From: CAYOOT01 sp964405665
Lineage (GTDB): Bacteria > Bdellovibrionota_C > UBA2361 > SZUA-149 > CAZDWZ01
DNA: 64,000 nucleotides
Direction: 5' to 3'
NCBI GenBank assembly: GCA_964405665.1
Contig: CAYOOT010000001.1
Location: forward strand, 1-64,000
Positions within the stretch are counted from its first letter, which is position 1, and the number at the start of each line of letters is the position of its first letter. Made by a program: the position numbers and the translations under genes. Below, in pieces: positions 24,103 to 33,461 of this stretch. The notes beneath the pieces are model-generated. The model did not search any database, was not told the DNA's origin, and worked only from the letters and a program-made list of their open reading frames with translations.

Positions 24103-25089
24103 ATGAGTCAAGTTTTATCACAAGATGAAATCAATGCTTTGCTCAAAGGTTTGGACTCTGATGAGTCACAAGTCAAAGAGGAAGTGCAAAGCAGTGAAGG
24201 CATCAGAAGCTATGATTTAACAAGCCAAGAAAGAATGATCCGTGGTCGCATGCCGAGCATGGAATTAATCCATGATCGTTTCGCCCGTTCTTTTAGAAAT
24301 TCTCTTTCTAAATTTATTGGAAAAACCTGTTTCATCAATCTGGGCGGAATTGAAATAATTAAGTTTGGGCAGTTTATGAAGAAACTTCCCTTGCCTTCTA
24401 ATTTGCATATTTACCGCATGCCTCCGCTTCCGGGAAACGCCTTGATGGTCGTCTCTTCTCCTTTGGTTTTTGGCATGGTTGATACTCTTTTTGGCGGCAA
24501 AGGTGGAGGTAAAGTTAAAACCGAAGGCCGTGAATATACGGCAATTGAAACAAAACTGATCAGTAAAGTAGTCATGATGGCTTTAGAGGTTTTAAAAGAA
24601 GCCTGGGCTCCAATTTGTCCTTTAGATTTTACTTATGTTCGTTCCGAATTTAATCCTCTGGCAATAGCGATCGTTCCCCCCAATGAAATTGTAATAATCA
24701 TCACAATGGAAATTGAACTGGAACAAGAAAGCACGACGTTAACACTTTGCACCCCCTATTCTACAATTGAGCCGATTAAAAATAAATTAACTACAGGTTT
24801 CCAAGGTAATCGGATGGAAGCGGATTCCTCGATAATAAAAAAAATGGAAACTAATATTAAAAGAACCGAAGTTAATCTATCTGTTCAGTTAGCCAAAGGG
24901 ATGGTCAAAACCAGAGAAATTGTCAACCTAAAAGCAGGCGATATTATCCAACTGGAAACAAGTCCCAGCGATGAAGCAATTGTCAGAATTGAAGGTATTC
25001 CAAAATATTTTGGTCATGTCGGAAGCTTTAAAGGGAGCAAGGCGATTCAGATCACAAGAGCAATAATTAATACAGATGAAAAGTTATAA
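24103..25089 (+). CDS. fliM: Flagellar switch protein FliM
   Basis: C-ring protein that binds CheY-P and sets rotation direction. The N-terminal CheY-binding peptide is present (LSQDEINALLKG). The middle domain spans about 40-230, with RSFRNSLSKFI and VDTLFGGKGG, and the C-terminal SpoA domain is at about 250-325 (LKAGDIIQLE). Full length at 328 residues. The CheY peptide implies a chemotaxis system elsewhere in the genome. Confidence 0.96.
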   Translation: MSQVLSQDEINALLKGLDSDESQVKEEVQSSEGIRSYDLTSQERMIRGRMPSMELIHDRFARSFRNSLSKFIGKTCFINLGGIEIIKFGQFMKKLPLPSNLHIYRMPPLPGNALMVVSSPLVFGMVDTLFGGKGGGKVKTEGREYTAIETKLISKVVMMALEVLKEAWAPICPLDFTYVRSEFNPLAIAIVPPNEIVIIITMEIELEQESTTLTLCTPYSTIEPIKNKLTTGFQGNRMEADSSIIKKMETNIKRTEVNLSVQLAKGMVKTREIVNLKAGDIIQLETSPSDEAIVRIEGIPKYFGHVGSFKGSKAIQITRAIINTDEKL

Positions 25090-25101
25090 CGGAGGAAAGC
25101 A

Positions 25102-25440
25102 ATGGCAGATGAAACAACTAGTGCAGTAGAAAACGTAGCAAACGCAGCTGAAGGAGTGGTCAAGGCTACAATGGAAATGCCAAAGAATTTGGATTTTCTT
25201 CTGGATGTGGCTTTACAAGTTGGCGTAGAAGTTGGTCGTTCCAAAATGACAATTCAGGATTTATTACAACTTAGCCAAGGCTCAGTAATCGAATTAGCAA
25301 AACTTGCCGGAGAACCTCTTGATATTTACATCAACGATCGCCTGGTAGCCAGAGGAGAAGCGGTAATTGTTAATGAAAAATTTGGCGTTCGTGTTACCGA
25401 CATCATCTCTCAAGCTGAAAGATTGGAAAGTTTAGGATAA
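25102..25440 (+). CDS. fliN: Flagellar switch protein FliN
   Basis: C-ring component. A short acidic N-terminus (1-30) precedes the SpoA domain: LDVALQVGVEVGRSKMTIQ, LAGEPLDIYINDRLVARGE, and GVRVTDIISQAERL at the end. Strong GGAGG site 7 nt before the ATG. Normal length at 112 residues. Confidence 0.96.
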   Translation: MADETTSAVENVANAAEGVVKATMEMPKNLDFLLDVALQVGVEVGRSKMTIQDLLQLSQGSVIELAKLAGEPLDIYINDRLVARGEAVIVNEKFGVRVTDIISQAERLESLG

Positions 25441-25441
25441 A

Positions 25442-25789
25442 ATGGAAGAACAAATTAAAGTTGGAAGTGAGGTTCCCGAACTTAAGTTGCTTACACAAAA
25501 AACAGCTTATGGTTTCAGTGTGATTTTACTGACTATTTGTCTTTTGTTTGGTCTTTACAAAAAGATTTTTGAAAAAAATCAAAAAAAAAATGCTCCCGAT
25601 TTAATCAATATTATCTCCAAAAAAGCAGTAAATAATAAAAGTGCTTTGCTGGTAGTGGAAGTTCTGGGCAGTAAATACCTTTTATCGCAATCAGCAGAAC
25701 GTCTGGAAATGATCTCAGAAATTTTCCAAAAAGAAGACAAAGATTCCTATGATGTTTTTGAAAAGGATTTGAAGAAAATAAATGCTTAA
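25442..25789 (+). CDS. fliO: Flagellar export protein FliO
   Basis: A small scaffold for assembly of the FliP ring. One membrane segment (about 24-42), then a cytoplasmic domain with ALLVVEVLGSKYLLSQ, the usual FliO motif. It starts 1 nt after fliN and overlaps fliP by 8 bp. Poorly conserved family; position and motif support the call. Confidence 0.85.
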   Translation: MEEQIKVGSEVPELKLLTQKTAYGFSVILLTICLLFGLYKKIFEKNQKKNAPDLINIISKKAVNNKSALLVVEVLGSKYLLSQSAERLEMISEIFQKEDKDSYDVFEKDLKKINA

Positions 25790-26549
25790 AAATAAACAAT
25801 CTTTGTTTTTATTCGCCTTTGCTTTGTTACTCTGTCCAATTTTGCCGGCTTTTGCCGATCCTTTTGCTCCCAGTCTGACAATTAATACACTTAGTGGAGC
25901 AGGCTTTGATAATAAAGAAGTTTATACCGGCCTTAAACTGACAATTTTGCTTTCGGCGATGGTTTTTATCCCATCATTAATCATGGCCGTTACCTGCTTT
26001 CCTCGTATCTCCATAGTCCTTGCATTAACCAGGCAAGCTTTGGGCACAGCACAAACTCCACCAAATCAAATTATTATCGGACTTTCTTTATTTTTAACCT
26101 TTGCAATAATGAATACAACTTTTACTGAAATTTATAATAATGCGATTGTACCCTATACTGAAGATCAAATTGGCAATGATGAGCTAATCAGTAGAATGTA
26201 TAAACCGCTACGCGATTTCATGCTTCCCTTAACCAGAGAAAAAGATATTACCTTATTTACAGAAATTACTAAATCAGAAAAAGCCGAGAGCCCGGAAAAA
26301 ATAAAGGCTTCAGTACTGATTCCTGCATATATCATCAGCGAACTTAACACTTCCTTCCAAATGGGATTTTTAATTTTTCTTCCCTTTCTTGTTTTGGATT
26401 TGGTGATTTCTGCAATTCTAACTTCAATGAGCATGATCACCTTACCACCGACAGTAATTTCTTTGCCGATTAAGATGATGCTCTTTGTTTTGATTGATGG
26501 TTGGGGTTTAATTATTGGGAACTTAGTAAAAACTTATAATCTTGGTTAA
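25782..26549 (+). CDS. fliP: Flagellar export gate protein FliP
   Basis: Core of the type III export gate. A signal peptide (1-25, ending AFADPF) is followed by membrane segments with the family motifs TCFPRISIVLALTRQALG, GLSLFLTFAIM and the end MISLPPTVISLPIKMMLF-like stretch. Normal length at 255 residues. It lies between fliO and fliQ. Confidence 0.96.
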   Translation: MLKNKQSLFLFAFALLLCPILPAFADPFAPSLTINTLSGAGFDNKEVYTGLKLTILLSAMVFIPSLIMAVTCFPRISIVLALTRQALGTAQTPPNQIIIGLSLFLTFAIMNTTFTEIYNNAIVPYTEDQIGNDELISRMYKPLRDFMLPLTREKDITLFTEITKSEKAESPEKIKASVLIPAYIISELNTSFQMGFLIFLPFLVLDLVISAILTSMSMITLPPTVISLPIKMMLFVLIDGWGLIIGNLVKTYNLG

Positions 26550-26552
26550 TTT

Positions 26553-26822
26553 ATGAATATTGATCACATCTTGGCAATTACCCGCTATGGCATGGAAACT
26601 TCAATGTTTATCTCTGCACCAATCCTACTCTTGGGATTAGCTGCCGGTATTATGATCAGTATTTTTCAAGCAGCAACTCAAATTAATGATGCGGCACTTT
26701 CTTTTATACCAAAGATGACTGCAGTAGTATTTGCGATGGCAGTTTTTGGTCACTGGATGATTACAAAAATGATGGCTTTTGCAGTTTTTACAATTAATCA
26801 AATTCCCAGTGTGGTGAATTAA
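26553..26822 (+). CDS. fliQ: Flagellar export gate protein FliQ
   Basis: Two-span export-gate subunit, 89 residues. It shows LAAGIMISIFQAATQINDA followed by SFIPKM and a second membrane segment, as in the family. It starts 3 nt after fliP. The gap to fliR is unusually long (115 bp) and is filled with palindromes. Confidence 0.95.
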   Translation: MNIDHILAITRYGMETSMFISAPILLLGLAAGIMISIFQAATQINDAALSFIPKMTAVVFAMAVFGHWMITKMMAFAVFTINQIPSVVN

Positions 26823-26830
26823 TATATAAT

Positions 26831-26925
26831 GTAGGGGTACCCTTTATGGGTGCCCGTTTTGCATAGCTACTTTAATTCGGGCGGGCACGACTCGACTGAG
26901 CTCGTCGAAGTCAAGACCCGCCCAT
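26831..26925. repeat. Composite palindromic repeat between fliQ and fliR (family B)
   Basis: It begins with GTAGGGGTACCCTTTATGGG, related to the hairpin at 56227-56257. It continues with a GC-rich inverted repeat whose arms read CGGGCGGGCACGACTCGAC and GTCAAGACCCGCCCAT (imperfect). The base composition is far above the surroundings. No reading frame crosses it. Confidence 0.65.
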
Positions 26926-26937
26926 ATAGAAAACTAT

Positions 26938-27696
26938 ATGAACCTCGATTACACATTTTATTGGGCCTGGGTACTGCTTTTTACAAGAATGACCGGTTTA
27001 TTTTATGCCCTGCCCGGTATCGGAACTGAGCAAGTACCAGATAGTTTCCGCCTCCTTCCGGCAATAACTCTTTCCGTCTGTGCTGTTCTAGGTGGAATGA
27101 AAGTTGACTTACCTCCTGGACTTGCCGAAGGCGGATTAATGCTTATTCTAGAATTTGCCCTGGGTTATTTGATGGGCTTTATTCCTTTATTAATAATTAG
27201 CGGACTCACTGTCGCCGGTCAGGTGATTTCTGGTTCAATCGGTCTGGGACAAGCAAATATGATTGATGCTTCTCTGGGAGAAAGTATTTCTGTTGTATCT
27301 AGAATCAAATATCAATTGGGAATTTTAATATTCCTTTTACTTGATGGTCATTTACTTATTGTAAAAAGCGCATCTACGGTTGTTTCCAATGTCGGGCTAG
27401 GAATTTTTAAGACTAATTCTAACATTGCAGCATTATTGGTAGAAAAATTTTCCAATACTTTTGAAATGGCTTTAGTAATTTCGACGCCAATTATCGTAGC
27501 TGCTTTACTTACACAATTTGTTTTAGGCTTGATCGCCAAATTCATTCCCCAGGTCAATGTATTCCTAATTAGTTTGCCTTTAACAGTAATTGTTGGCTTC
27601 TATTTATTACAATCTACATTTAAAATTTTGGTCCTTAAAATGGGCGAGATCAGTGATTCGATCTTTAATGCTTTGATTGCCTTGAATCTATTATAA
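26938..27696 (+). CDS. fliR: Flagellar export gate protein FliR
   Basis: Export-gate subunit with about six membrane segments. Motifs include RMTGLFYALPGIG, GLTVAGQVISGSIGLGQANMIDASLGE and a late FIPQVNVFLISLPLTVIVG, as in FliR. Length 252. No ribosome site fits before the ATG because the repeat ends 12 nt upstream. flhB and flhA, which usually follow, are not in this window. Confidence 0.95.
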   Translation: MNLDYTFYWAWVLLFTRMTGLFYALPGIGTEQVPDSFRLLPAITLSVCAVLGGMKVDLPPGLAEGGLMLILEFALGYLMGFIPLLIISGLTVAGQVISGSIGLGQANMIDASLGESISVVSRIKYQLGILIFLLLDGHLLIVKSASTVVSNVGLGIFKTNSNIAALLVEKFSNTFEMALVISTPIIVAALLTQFVLGLIAKFIPQVNVFLISLPLTVIVGFYLLQSTFKILVLKMGEISDSIFNALIALNLL

Positions 27697-27777
27697 AAAA
27701 ACCAGATAGAACCTTTAAGAAGGTTAGTATTGCGAGTTAATAATAAATCGCCTGCTGCTGCAAAACAATAAAATCAT

Positions 27778-27838
27778 CTGTCGTTGCCAGGGAGCAAAGC
27801 GACCGATAATTTTGTCTTCACTTCACTCACAACGACAG
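27778..27838. repeat. Dispersed palindromic repeat, family A copy 2
   Basis: Imperfect inverted repeat between convergent fliR and the acyltransferase gene. The left arm begins CTGTCGTTGCCAGGGAGC and the right arm ends CACTCACAACGACAG. It is shorter than the copies at 8490-8584 and 60841-60935. Confidence 0.6.
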
Positions 27839-27858
27839 GTAATTCTTTGCCGACAATA

Positions 27859-29016
27859 TTACTTAATATTGAATCGCCTAGCCAATTTGCTTCTTACTTT
27901 TTCTGTCTGAGCTTCAGTAACCATTGAAATTAAATAAGCATAGATAATTACAAAAGCAAAAATTCCTAAGCCGATAGTTAACTGAAGAGGTTCGGGCTGC
28001 CATCTTTGATTTTTAAGGATTAAGGAATTACAGAAAATCAAAATTGGAAGATGAACCAAATATAAAGTATAAGAAAATCCCGCAATTTTATGTGCAATTT
28101 TTTTGTATAGTTCACTATGGCAAGGGGAGCGATCTTGTAAAATTGCGTAGAGAAAAATGCTGAAGAAAATTGCCAAGATAAAATCACTGAAAGTTTCAGA
28201 ACCGGAGAATAGCTTAACTCGCACAGCACCTAAGGTGGCTAAAAAAACAATTCCACTTAAATAAAGCATTAAATATTTTAATTTTCTTTTTAATTCGAAC
28301 TTAGAAGTAAAGTGAATGAAAGCCCCAAATAGCCAGATTAAGAAATAAATTGAGATTGTTTTACCGACCATACACAATAAAAGTAGCGCTGCCAAAAGCT
28401 GAAGTAACTTATGTTTATTATTGTTACTCACAAAGGATAAAACCAGTAACGGAAAAATCATATAATACCAAAATTCATAACTCAAACTCCAAAGAGGAGC
28501 GTTTGAACCAAATGGTGGTGAAAAAATCCTTTGCAGAAAAAAAAGATTGGTCAGGAAATTATTAACTGTAAGATGATCACTTACTTTAAAACTAACAATA
28601 TTTCCAATTAATGAATGTCCACTATAAATACTATCCGCACCGGAAAAATATATTCCCGACAAATCAAAAACAGCTGTAAGTAATAATGCTGGTATTAAAA
28701 CCACATATAATCTAGCTAAACGGACCAATAAATAACTTAGCCAAGACCAACGATTATCAGAAACCGCTTTGAAAATACTTGCAGATATGAAGAAACCACT
28801 TAAAATAAAAAATATCACTACAGCTTCATGCCCAAATCCAGTAATAAAATAGAGTATTTTAATAAAAATATTCTTTTTGGTTATCGATTCATAATCAACA
28901 AAAAATAAATTCCTCAAATGTCCGATACAAACAGCCCAAGCCGATATTCCTCGAATCAGATCTAAATGTTCAGAGCTGCGATAACCTTTAACTCTTATTG
29001 TTGGTATCTTTTTCAT
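27859..29016 (-). CDS. Acyltransferase family 3 (OafA-like) membrane protein
   Basis: Adds O-acyl (often acetyl) groups to surface glycans. The N-terminal motif RGISAWAVCIGHLRN contains the family His, and there are about ten membrane segments with FFILSGFFIS, APLWSLSYEFWYYMIFP and a late TLYLVHLPIL. No C-terminal SGNH domain. Its ATG overlaps the stop of the upstream polymerase gene by 4 bp. Confidence 0.9.
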   Translation of the reverse strand: MKKIPTIRVKGYRSSEHLDLIRGISAWAVCIGHLRNLFFVDYESITKKNIFIKILYFITGFGHEAVVIFFILSGFFISASIFKAVSDNRWSWLSYLLVRLARLYVVLIPALLLTAVFDLSGIYFSGADSIYSGHSLIGNIVSFKVSDHLTVNNFLTNLFFLQRIFSPPFGSNAPLWSLSYEFWYYMIFPLLVLSFVSNNNKHKLLQLLAALLLLCMVGKTISIYFLIWLFGAFIHFTSKFELKRKLKYLMLYLSGIVFLATLGAVRVKLFSGSETFSDFILAIFFSIFLYAILQDRSPCHSELYKKIAHKIAGFSYTLYLVHLPILIFCNSLILKNQRWQPEPLQLTIGLGIFAFVIIYAYLISMVTEAQTEKVRSKLARRFNIK

Positions 29017-30434
29017 CTTAGTTCTTTTGTGCTAATTGCATTACTTCTTATTAATCTTTCATAAAGAAGTCTTTGATGATATTGTTTTCTGGATTTTTCA
29101 ATTTCTATGGCATCAAGTTGAGGCAACAACATTATAAAACCGGCCATAAACCAATAATAAACTTGGAAAGTAACGTTATAAACAAGATTAGAAGTAATTC
29201 CGCTATAATTAATAAAATGCAAAAGACAAGCAATCAAAGCATAGTTCTTCATCACATCGGTTTTTACTTTGGTAAAAGTTTTCCATAGTGCAAATATTAA
29301 ATAAAGACGCATAAAATACCAAAATGCAAAACCAATCAGGCCCAGTTCGATCATTATTTTACCTGTTTCGATATCATATGCACCGTCGAAGGCTTTTTTA
29401 CTATCTAATCCAAAAGCTTTTCTGATCTTGGCATCGGCATTGCTGGAAGCACCTGTTCCGTAACCAAAAACACCTTTGTCGGTAATATTTTCCATTACGG
29501 TTCTATAAACCCAACTTATCCGTTCCGATGAATCTTTATTTTGGGTGATTCTGCCGATAAAATTGGTCAATTGAGCCGAAAAAATTGAGGGGACGATTAA
29601 CCCAATAAAAATAATTGGGAGAATAAGTTTTTTAAAAAAACCTTTTCCTCTTAAGCCTTTATTTAATATCAGATACAAGGCTAGTAATATTATTGAAGAA
29701 AATAAAGGTCCTCGTGAACCGGATACCAAGAAACCGCCTATTAAAAACAATAAAACGGCCAGAACTAAAAAGTGATTTCTTGCTGATTGTCGATAAGTCA
29801 ATAATGGTATGGTAAAAGCAAAGCAGAAGGTAAGATAAGTTGTAAAACCGGAAATATAAGAAAAAGTTCCCGTGGTTCTAACGTTGTCTGAACTTCCCAT
29901 TGTTGCGATATATTTAACATCTTCCGCAGCATATCGATTTATTAAACTATTAGCGGGACTGACATATTGAACTAAAGCTAAACAACAAACACCAATAGAA
30001 ATAATTAAATATCTCCTGATAAATGCAATGAACTCTTCTTTGTCTTGAAAAAAACTGGGGAGTAAAAATATCAGCGGCATATATAAGACATAGCCCCTGA
30101 TTCCAATAGTACCAAGAATAACAGAACCCAATTTTGGATTGAATATTTGTAAAACAGGAACCAACAATGAAAGAAATAAAACAAATTTCAAAGTCGGTGC
30201 TTTTAAAAAATTAGTTCTTTGTTCAGGAGGTTGTAGATAAAACTTGATGTAAGCAATAATTACTATGACGTCTTTTATAAAGTAAACTAAATCTGCGGCT
30301 CCCGGAACAACCCATTTTCTAATTGCTCCTTCAAAGACAGTCAAATAAAAAACCATATGCAAGCAATTTTGCCAGGTCAACGGAATAACTCCGATTAAAC
30401 CAAACAAAATAAAAAATATTGGCAAAGGTTTCAT
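29013..30434 (-). CDS. O-antigen polymerase/ligase (Wzy/WaaL-like)
   Basis: Polytopic protein of 473 residues with the O-antigen ligase/polymerase layout. There are about ten spans, a conserved GSRGPLFSSIILLALYL segment, a long periplasmic loop (about 280-370) with RISWVYRTVMEN and GVFGYGTGAS, then closing spans. It either polymerises repeat units or ligates glycan; sequence does not separate the two. The first gene of a minus-strand pair with the acyltransferase, it is divergent from the kinase gene. Confidence 0.85.
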   Translation of the reverse strand: MKPLPIFFILFGLIGVIPLTWQNCLHMVFYLTVFEGAIRKWVVPGAADLVYFIKDVIVIIAYIKFYLQPPEQRTNFLKAPTLKFVLFLSLLVPVLQIFNPKLGSVILGTIGIRGYVLYMPLIFLLPSFFQDKEEFIAFIRRYLIISIGVCCLALVQYVSPANSLINRYAAEDVKYIATMGSSDNVRTTGTFSYISGFTTYLTFCFAFTIPLLTYRQSARNHFLVLAVLLFLIGGFLVSGSRGPLFSSIILLALYLILNKGLRGKGFFKKLILPIIFIGLIVPSIFSAQLTNFIGRITQNKDSSERISWVYRTVMENITDKGVFGYGTGASSNADAKIRKAFGLDSKKAFDGAYDIETGKIMIELGLIGFAFWYFMRLYLIFALWKTFTKVKTDVMKNYALIACLLHFINYSGITSNLVYNVTFQVYYWFMAGFIMLLPQLDAIEIEKSRKQYHQRLLYERLIRSNAISTKELR

Positions 30435-30542
30435 GATCGTTATACTCTAATAGAGATATGTTATTGAAATATAAGAATTAAGATGTTTTCTTAAGGTAAA
30501 AAGCTTTATATAATTAACAATTAGTCACTATTTTACTTAAGA

Positions 30543-31667
30543 ATGTCCAATTACGATTTAAACACATTTGAGAAAGGTCATCTAATTGCCAATCGCTATC
30601 AAGTAATTAAGCTGCTTGGAGCAGGAGGAATGGGCAGTGTTTATCTGTGCGATGATCAGTTTCTAGAAGGCACCCAGGTAGCAGTTAAAGTTTTACATAA
30701 AGAATTTTGTACCGATCCTAATTTAGAAAAGCGGTTCCTACGGGAAATTCAACTAATGAATTCAGTTAGTAATCCCCATGTTGTTAGAACATTTGATGCC
30801 GGTCGGGATAACGCAATTCTTTATTTTACGATGGAATTCGTTGCCGGAATTCCCATGGATGACTACATTAGCCAAAATGGCAAATTAAGCATTAATCAAT
30901 TTTGCACAATCTCACTTCAAATCTGTGAAGGAATTGATGCAATTCATAGAGCTTCGATCATACACCGAGATCTTAAACCAAGTAATATTATGCTTTTAAA
31001 CGATGCCAATATCAAGATTACTGATTTTGGCGTAGCTAAGCCTAAATCTTCAAAACTAACGCAACATAATGAAATAATAGGTTCAGTTGATTACATGGCG
31101 CCGGAAATTTGGTTAGGAAATGAAACGACTACTGCAATTGATATTTATAGTTTAGGAATAATTTTTTATCAGATGATTACAAACCAATTACCATTTTCCG
31201 ATGATGAACCTTCAAAAATGATGATGTATCACGTCAAAAGGCCTCCTACTCCGCCCGCACAACATAACCCGGAAATTCCTGCTTGGTTAAATCATTTAAT
31301 CCTAAAAATGTTATCAAAAGCACCTCATGAAAGACCAAAATCTGCCAATGAAATCTCCAGAATAATTCAAGCAAATTCAAAAAACCTCAAACCCCTTACT
31401 CTCAGTGGCAAATTTCCTTCAGTTACCACAACAATGAATTCAGGAAAACTTAGATCTCTTTCTCAAAGTGGATCACAACTCAACATTAATCCTGCAGATT
31501 TTATTCAAAGCCAAGAAGAAACAACTTCTTCTAGAGTTAGAGATTTAAGGAAAAAGAAAAAAAGAAAAAATATTTTACTTGCTATCTATGCTTTATCTTG
31601 CATAAGTTTGATTATCTATTTTTATATTAAGATTGCTTTTGTTTTTGAAGAATTACTTCTTATATAG
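30543..31667 (+). CDS. Ser/Thr protein kinase with C-terminal membrane anchor
   Basis: Eukaryotic-like kinase. The Gly loop GAGGMGSV is at 26-33 and the ATP-binding Lys at 48-49 (VAVKV). The catalytic loop is HRDLKPSNIM, with ITDFGVAK and the APE region MAPEIW; the kinase domain ends near 285. A basic linker and one membrane segment (about 345-365) follow, with almost nothing outside, so it has no extracellular sensor. It has its own promoter region (TATAAT at 30509-30514), inside the polysaccharide locus. Substrates unknown. Confidence 0.92.
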   Translation: MSNYDLNTFEKGHLIANRYQVIKLLGAGGMGSVYLCDDQFLEGTQVAVKVLHKEFCTDPNLEKRFLREIQLMNSVSNPHVVRTFDAGRDNAILYFTMEFVAGIPMDDYISQNGKLSINQFCTISLQICEGIDAIHRASIIHRDLKPSNIMLLNDANIKITDFGVAKPKSSKLTQHNEIIGSVDYMAPEIWLGNETTTAIDIYSLGIIFYQMITNQLPFSDDEPSKMMMYHVKRPPTPPAQHNPEIPAWLNHLILKMLSKAPHERPKSANEISRIIQANSKNLKPLTLSGKFPSVTTTMNSGKLRSLSQSGSQLNINPADFIQSQEETTSSRVRDLRKKKKRKNILLAIYALSCISLIIYFYIKIAFVFEELLLI

Positions 31668-31724
31668 CAAGTTTTTCCAAGAAGCGGATGTTTTGAAACC
31701 CAAAATCAAACAATAATTCAGGAA

Positions 31725-33461
31725 TTAATCTTTATCTCTTACGATAAAACAATTGCCGAGCGCTAAACAATCCATTTTTGTTCGTAAAAAGCAATTTATT
31801 GTTTCATCAGGAGTGCAGACTATTGGTTCATTTTCATTAAGTGAAGTATTTAAAACAATTGGTATTCCAGTTTTTTCCTCAAACTTTTTTATTAACTTAT
31901 AATATAAGGGATTAGTTTCTTTCTCCACAGTTTGTAACCTGCCAGTACCGTCAACATGTGTCACAGCAGGAATAATCGGCCGTTTCTCTTTTTTAATAGG
32001 AATAACCTTTTCCATAAAAGGGGAATTTACATCGTCTTCAAAATATTCTCCAACTTTTTCTTTTAAAATACTTGGTGCAAAAGGTCGAAATTTTTCACGA
32101 AATTTAATTCGCAAATTAATGATATCTCGCATATCTTCTCTTCGGGGATCGGCAATTAAGGAACGATTACCCAATGCCCGGGCGCCTAATTCCATTCTCC
32201 CTTGGTACCAGCCAACTACTTTCCCCTGAATCATCGCTTCTACTGCTTGTTCAACTAATAAATCCTCTTCCAAAATTTTATATTTTACGCCATGATTATC
32301 ACAAGCAAGTTTACATTCTTGCACTCCATACTCGGAACCCCAATAGGCATGTTTTAGTTCAAAACTTCTTTTGTTTCCTAAAATTTGATTCCATAAATAA
32401 AATGCCGAACCAAAAGCGGTGCCGTTATCCGCAGCTCCAACCGGAACAAAAATATTTTTAAAAGGAGTCTCTTTATGAATTTTTCCATTAGCAACAGAAT
32501 TCATAGCCACACCGCCGGCAAAACAAAGGTTCTTTGAAGGAAACTTGCCATACAAGATATTTAATAAATGCATAATAACTTCTTCAGTCACCTTCTGCAA
32601 AGAAGCAGCAATATTTTCTTCCCTTTTAGTTGTCTGCTCTCGGGGTTTTTTTGCTGCTCCCAATCTTTTTTCCAGATATTGAGAATGAAAGGATTCAACC
32701 TTGGGCAACCCTCCATCCCAAGCCATTTTTATACCTTTTTTATGATGCTCAAAATAATCTAGATTAAGTTTAAATCCCTCTTTAGTTAAAAAAAACATTT
32801 TTCTAAATTCATCAACAAACTCTGGTTCGCCGTAAGGAGCTAAACCCATAACTTTATATTCGTCTCCATAATTGGGAAATCCTAAATAGATAGTTATTGC
32901 ATTATAGAGAAATCCCAAAGAATGAGGATGAAATATTTTGCTAAAATAATTCGTATTTATTTTAGAACCTTCTCCCGAGGACATAACGCAACTTGTAAAA
33001 TCTCCCATTCCATCCAAAGAGAGTATCGCCGCAGAGTCATAAGGAGATAAAAGAAAGGAACTTCCAATATGAGATTCATGATGCCCAATAAAATGAAATT
33101 GTGCTTTTAGTTCTTTTTCTTGACAATTAAGCGCTTGCGACAAATTTGTTTTAAGATCAAGGGATTTTTTTTGTCTAAGCAGTCTGCTAATTATTGTTCG
33201 AAGAGCGGGTCGATGTTTTAAAGTAAAAAGTAACTTTTCCTTGAGGTGCGCCTTGGGATTAAAAGAAACCGTCACATGATCAATTTCTGCGGCTTGAACA
33301 TTTCCTTTTTGCAAACAATATCTAATGGAATTAACCGGGAACCCCGCCCAATGTTTGATTCTAGTAAATCTTTCTTCCTCAACGGCAGCAATCAGCACTC
33401 CGTCCTGAATCAGTGCGGCAGAAGAATCTCCGTGATATGCATTAATTCCAAGTATATTCAT
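31725..33461 (-). CDS. NodU/TobZ-type carbamoyltransferase
   Basis: Transfers a carbamoyl group from carbamoyl phosphate to a sugar hydroxyl. The N-terminal ASKHA-like domain begins ILGINAYHGDSSAALIQDG and contains EEERFTRIKHW, SLDGMGDFTS and CFAGGVAMNSVANG. The C-terminal domain shows GARALGNRSLIADPR and TSLNENEPIV. Full length at 578. It starts immediately after the upstream GT4 gene, so it probably decorates the glycan made by this operon. Confidence 0.92.
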   Translation of the reverse strand: MNILGINAYHGDSSAALIQDGVLIAAVEEERFTRIKHWAGFPVNSIRYCLQKGNVQAAEIDHVTVSFNPKAHLKEKLLFTLKHRPALRTIISRLLRQKKSLDLKTNLSQALNCQEKELKAQFHFIGHHESHIGSSFLLSPYDSAAILSLDGMGDFTSCVMSSGEGSKINTNYFSKIFHPHSLGFLYNAITIYLGFPNYGDEYKVMGLAPYGEPEFVDEFRKMFFLTKEGFKLNLDYFEHHKKGIKMAWDGGLPKVESFHSQYLEKRLGAAKKPREQTTKREENIAASLQKVTEEVIMHLLNILYGKFPSKNLCFAGGVAMNSVANGKIHKETPFKNIFVPVGAADNGTAFGSAFYLWNQILGNKRSFELKHAYWGSEYGVQECKLACDNHGVKYKILEEDLLVEQAVEAMIQGKVVGWYQGRMELGARALGNRSLIADPRREDMRDIINLRIKFREKFRPFAPSILKEKVGEYFEDDVNSPFMEKVIPIKKEKRPIIPAVTHVDGTGRLQTVEKETNPLYYKLIKKFEEKTGIPIVLNTSLNENEPIVCTPDETINCFLRTKMDCLALGNCFIVRDKD

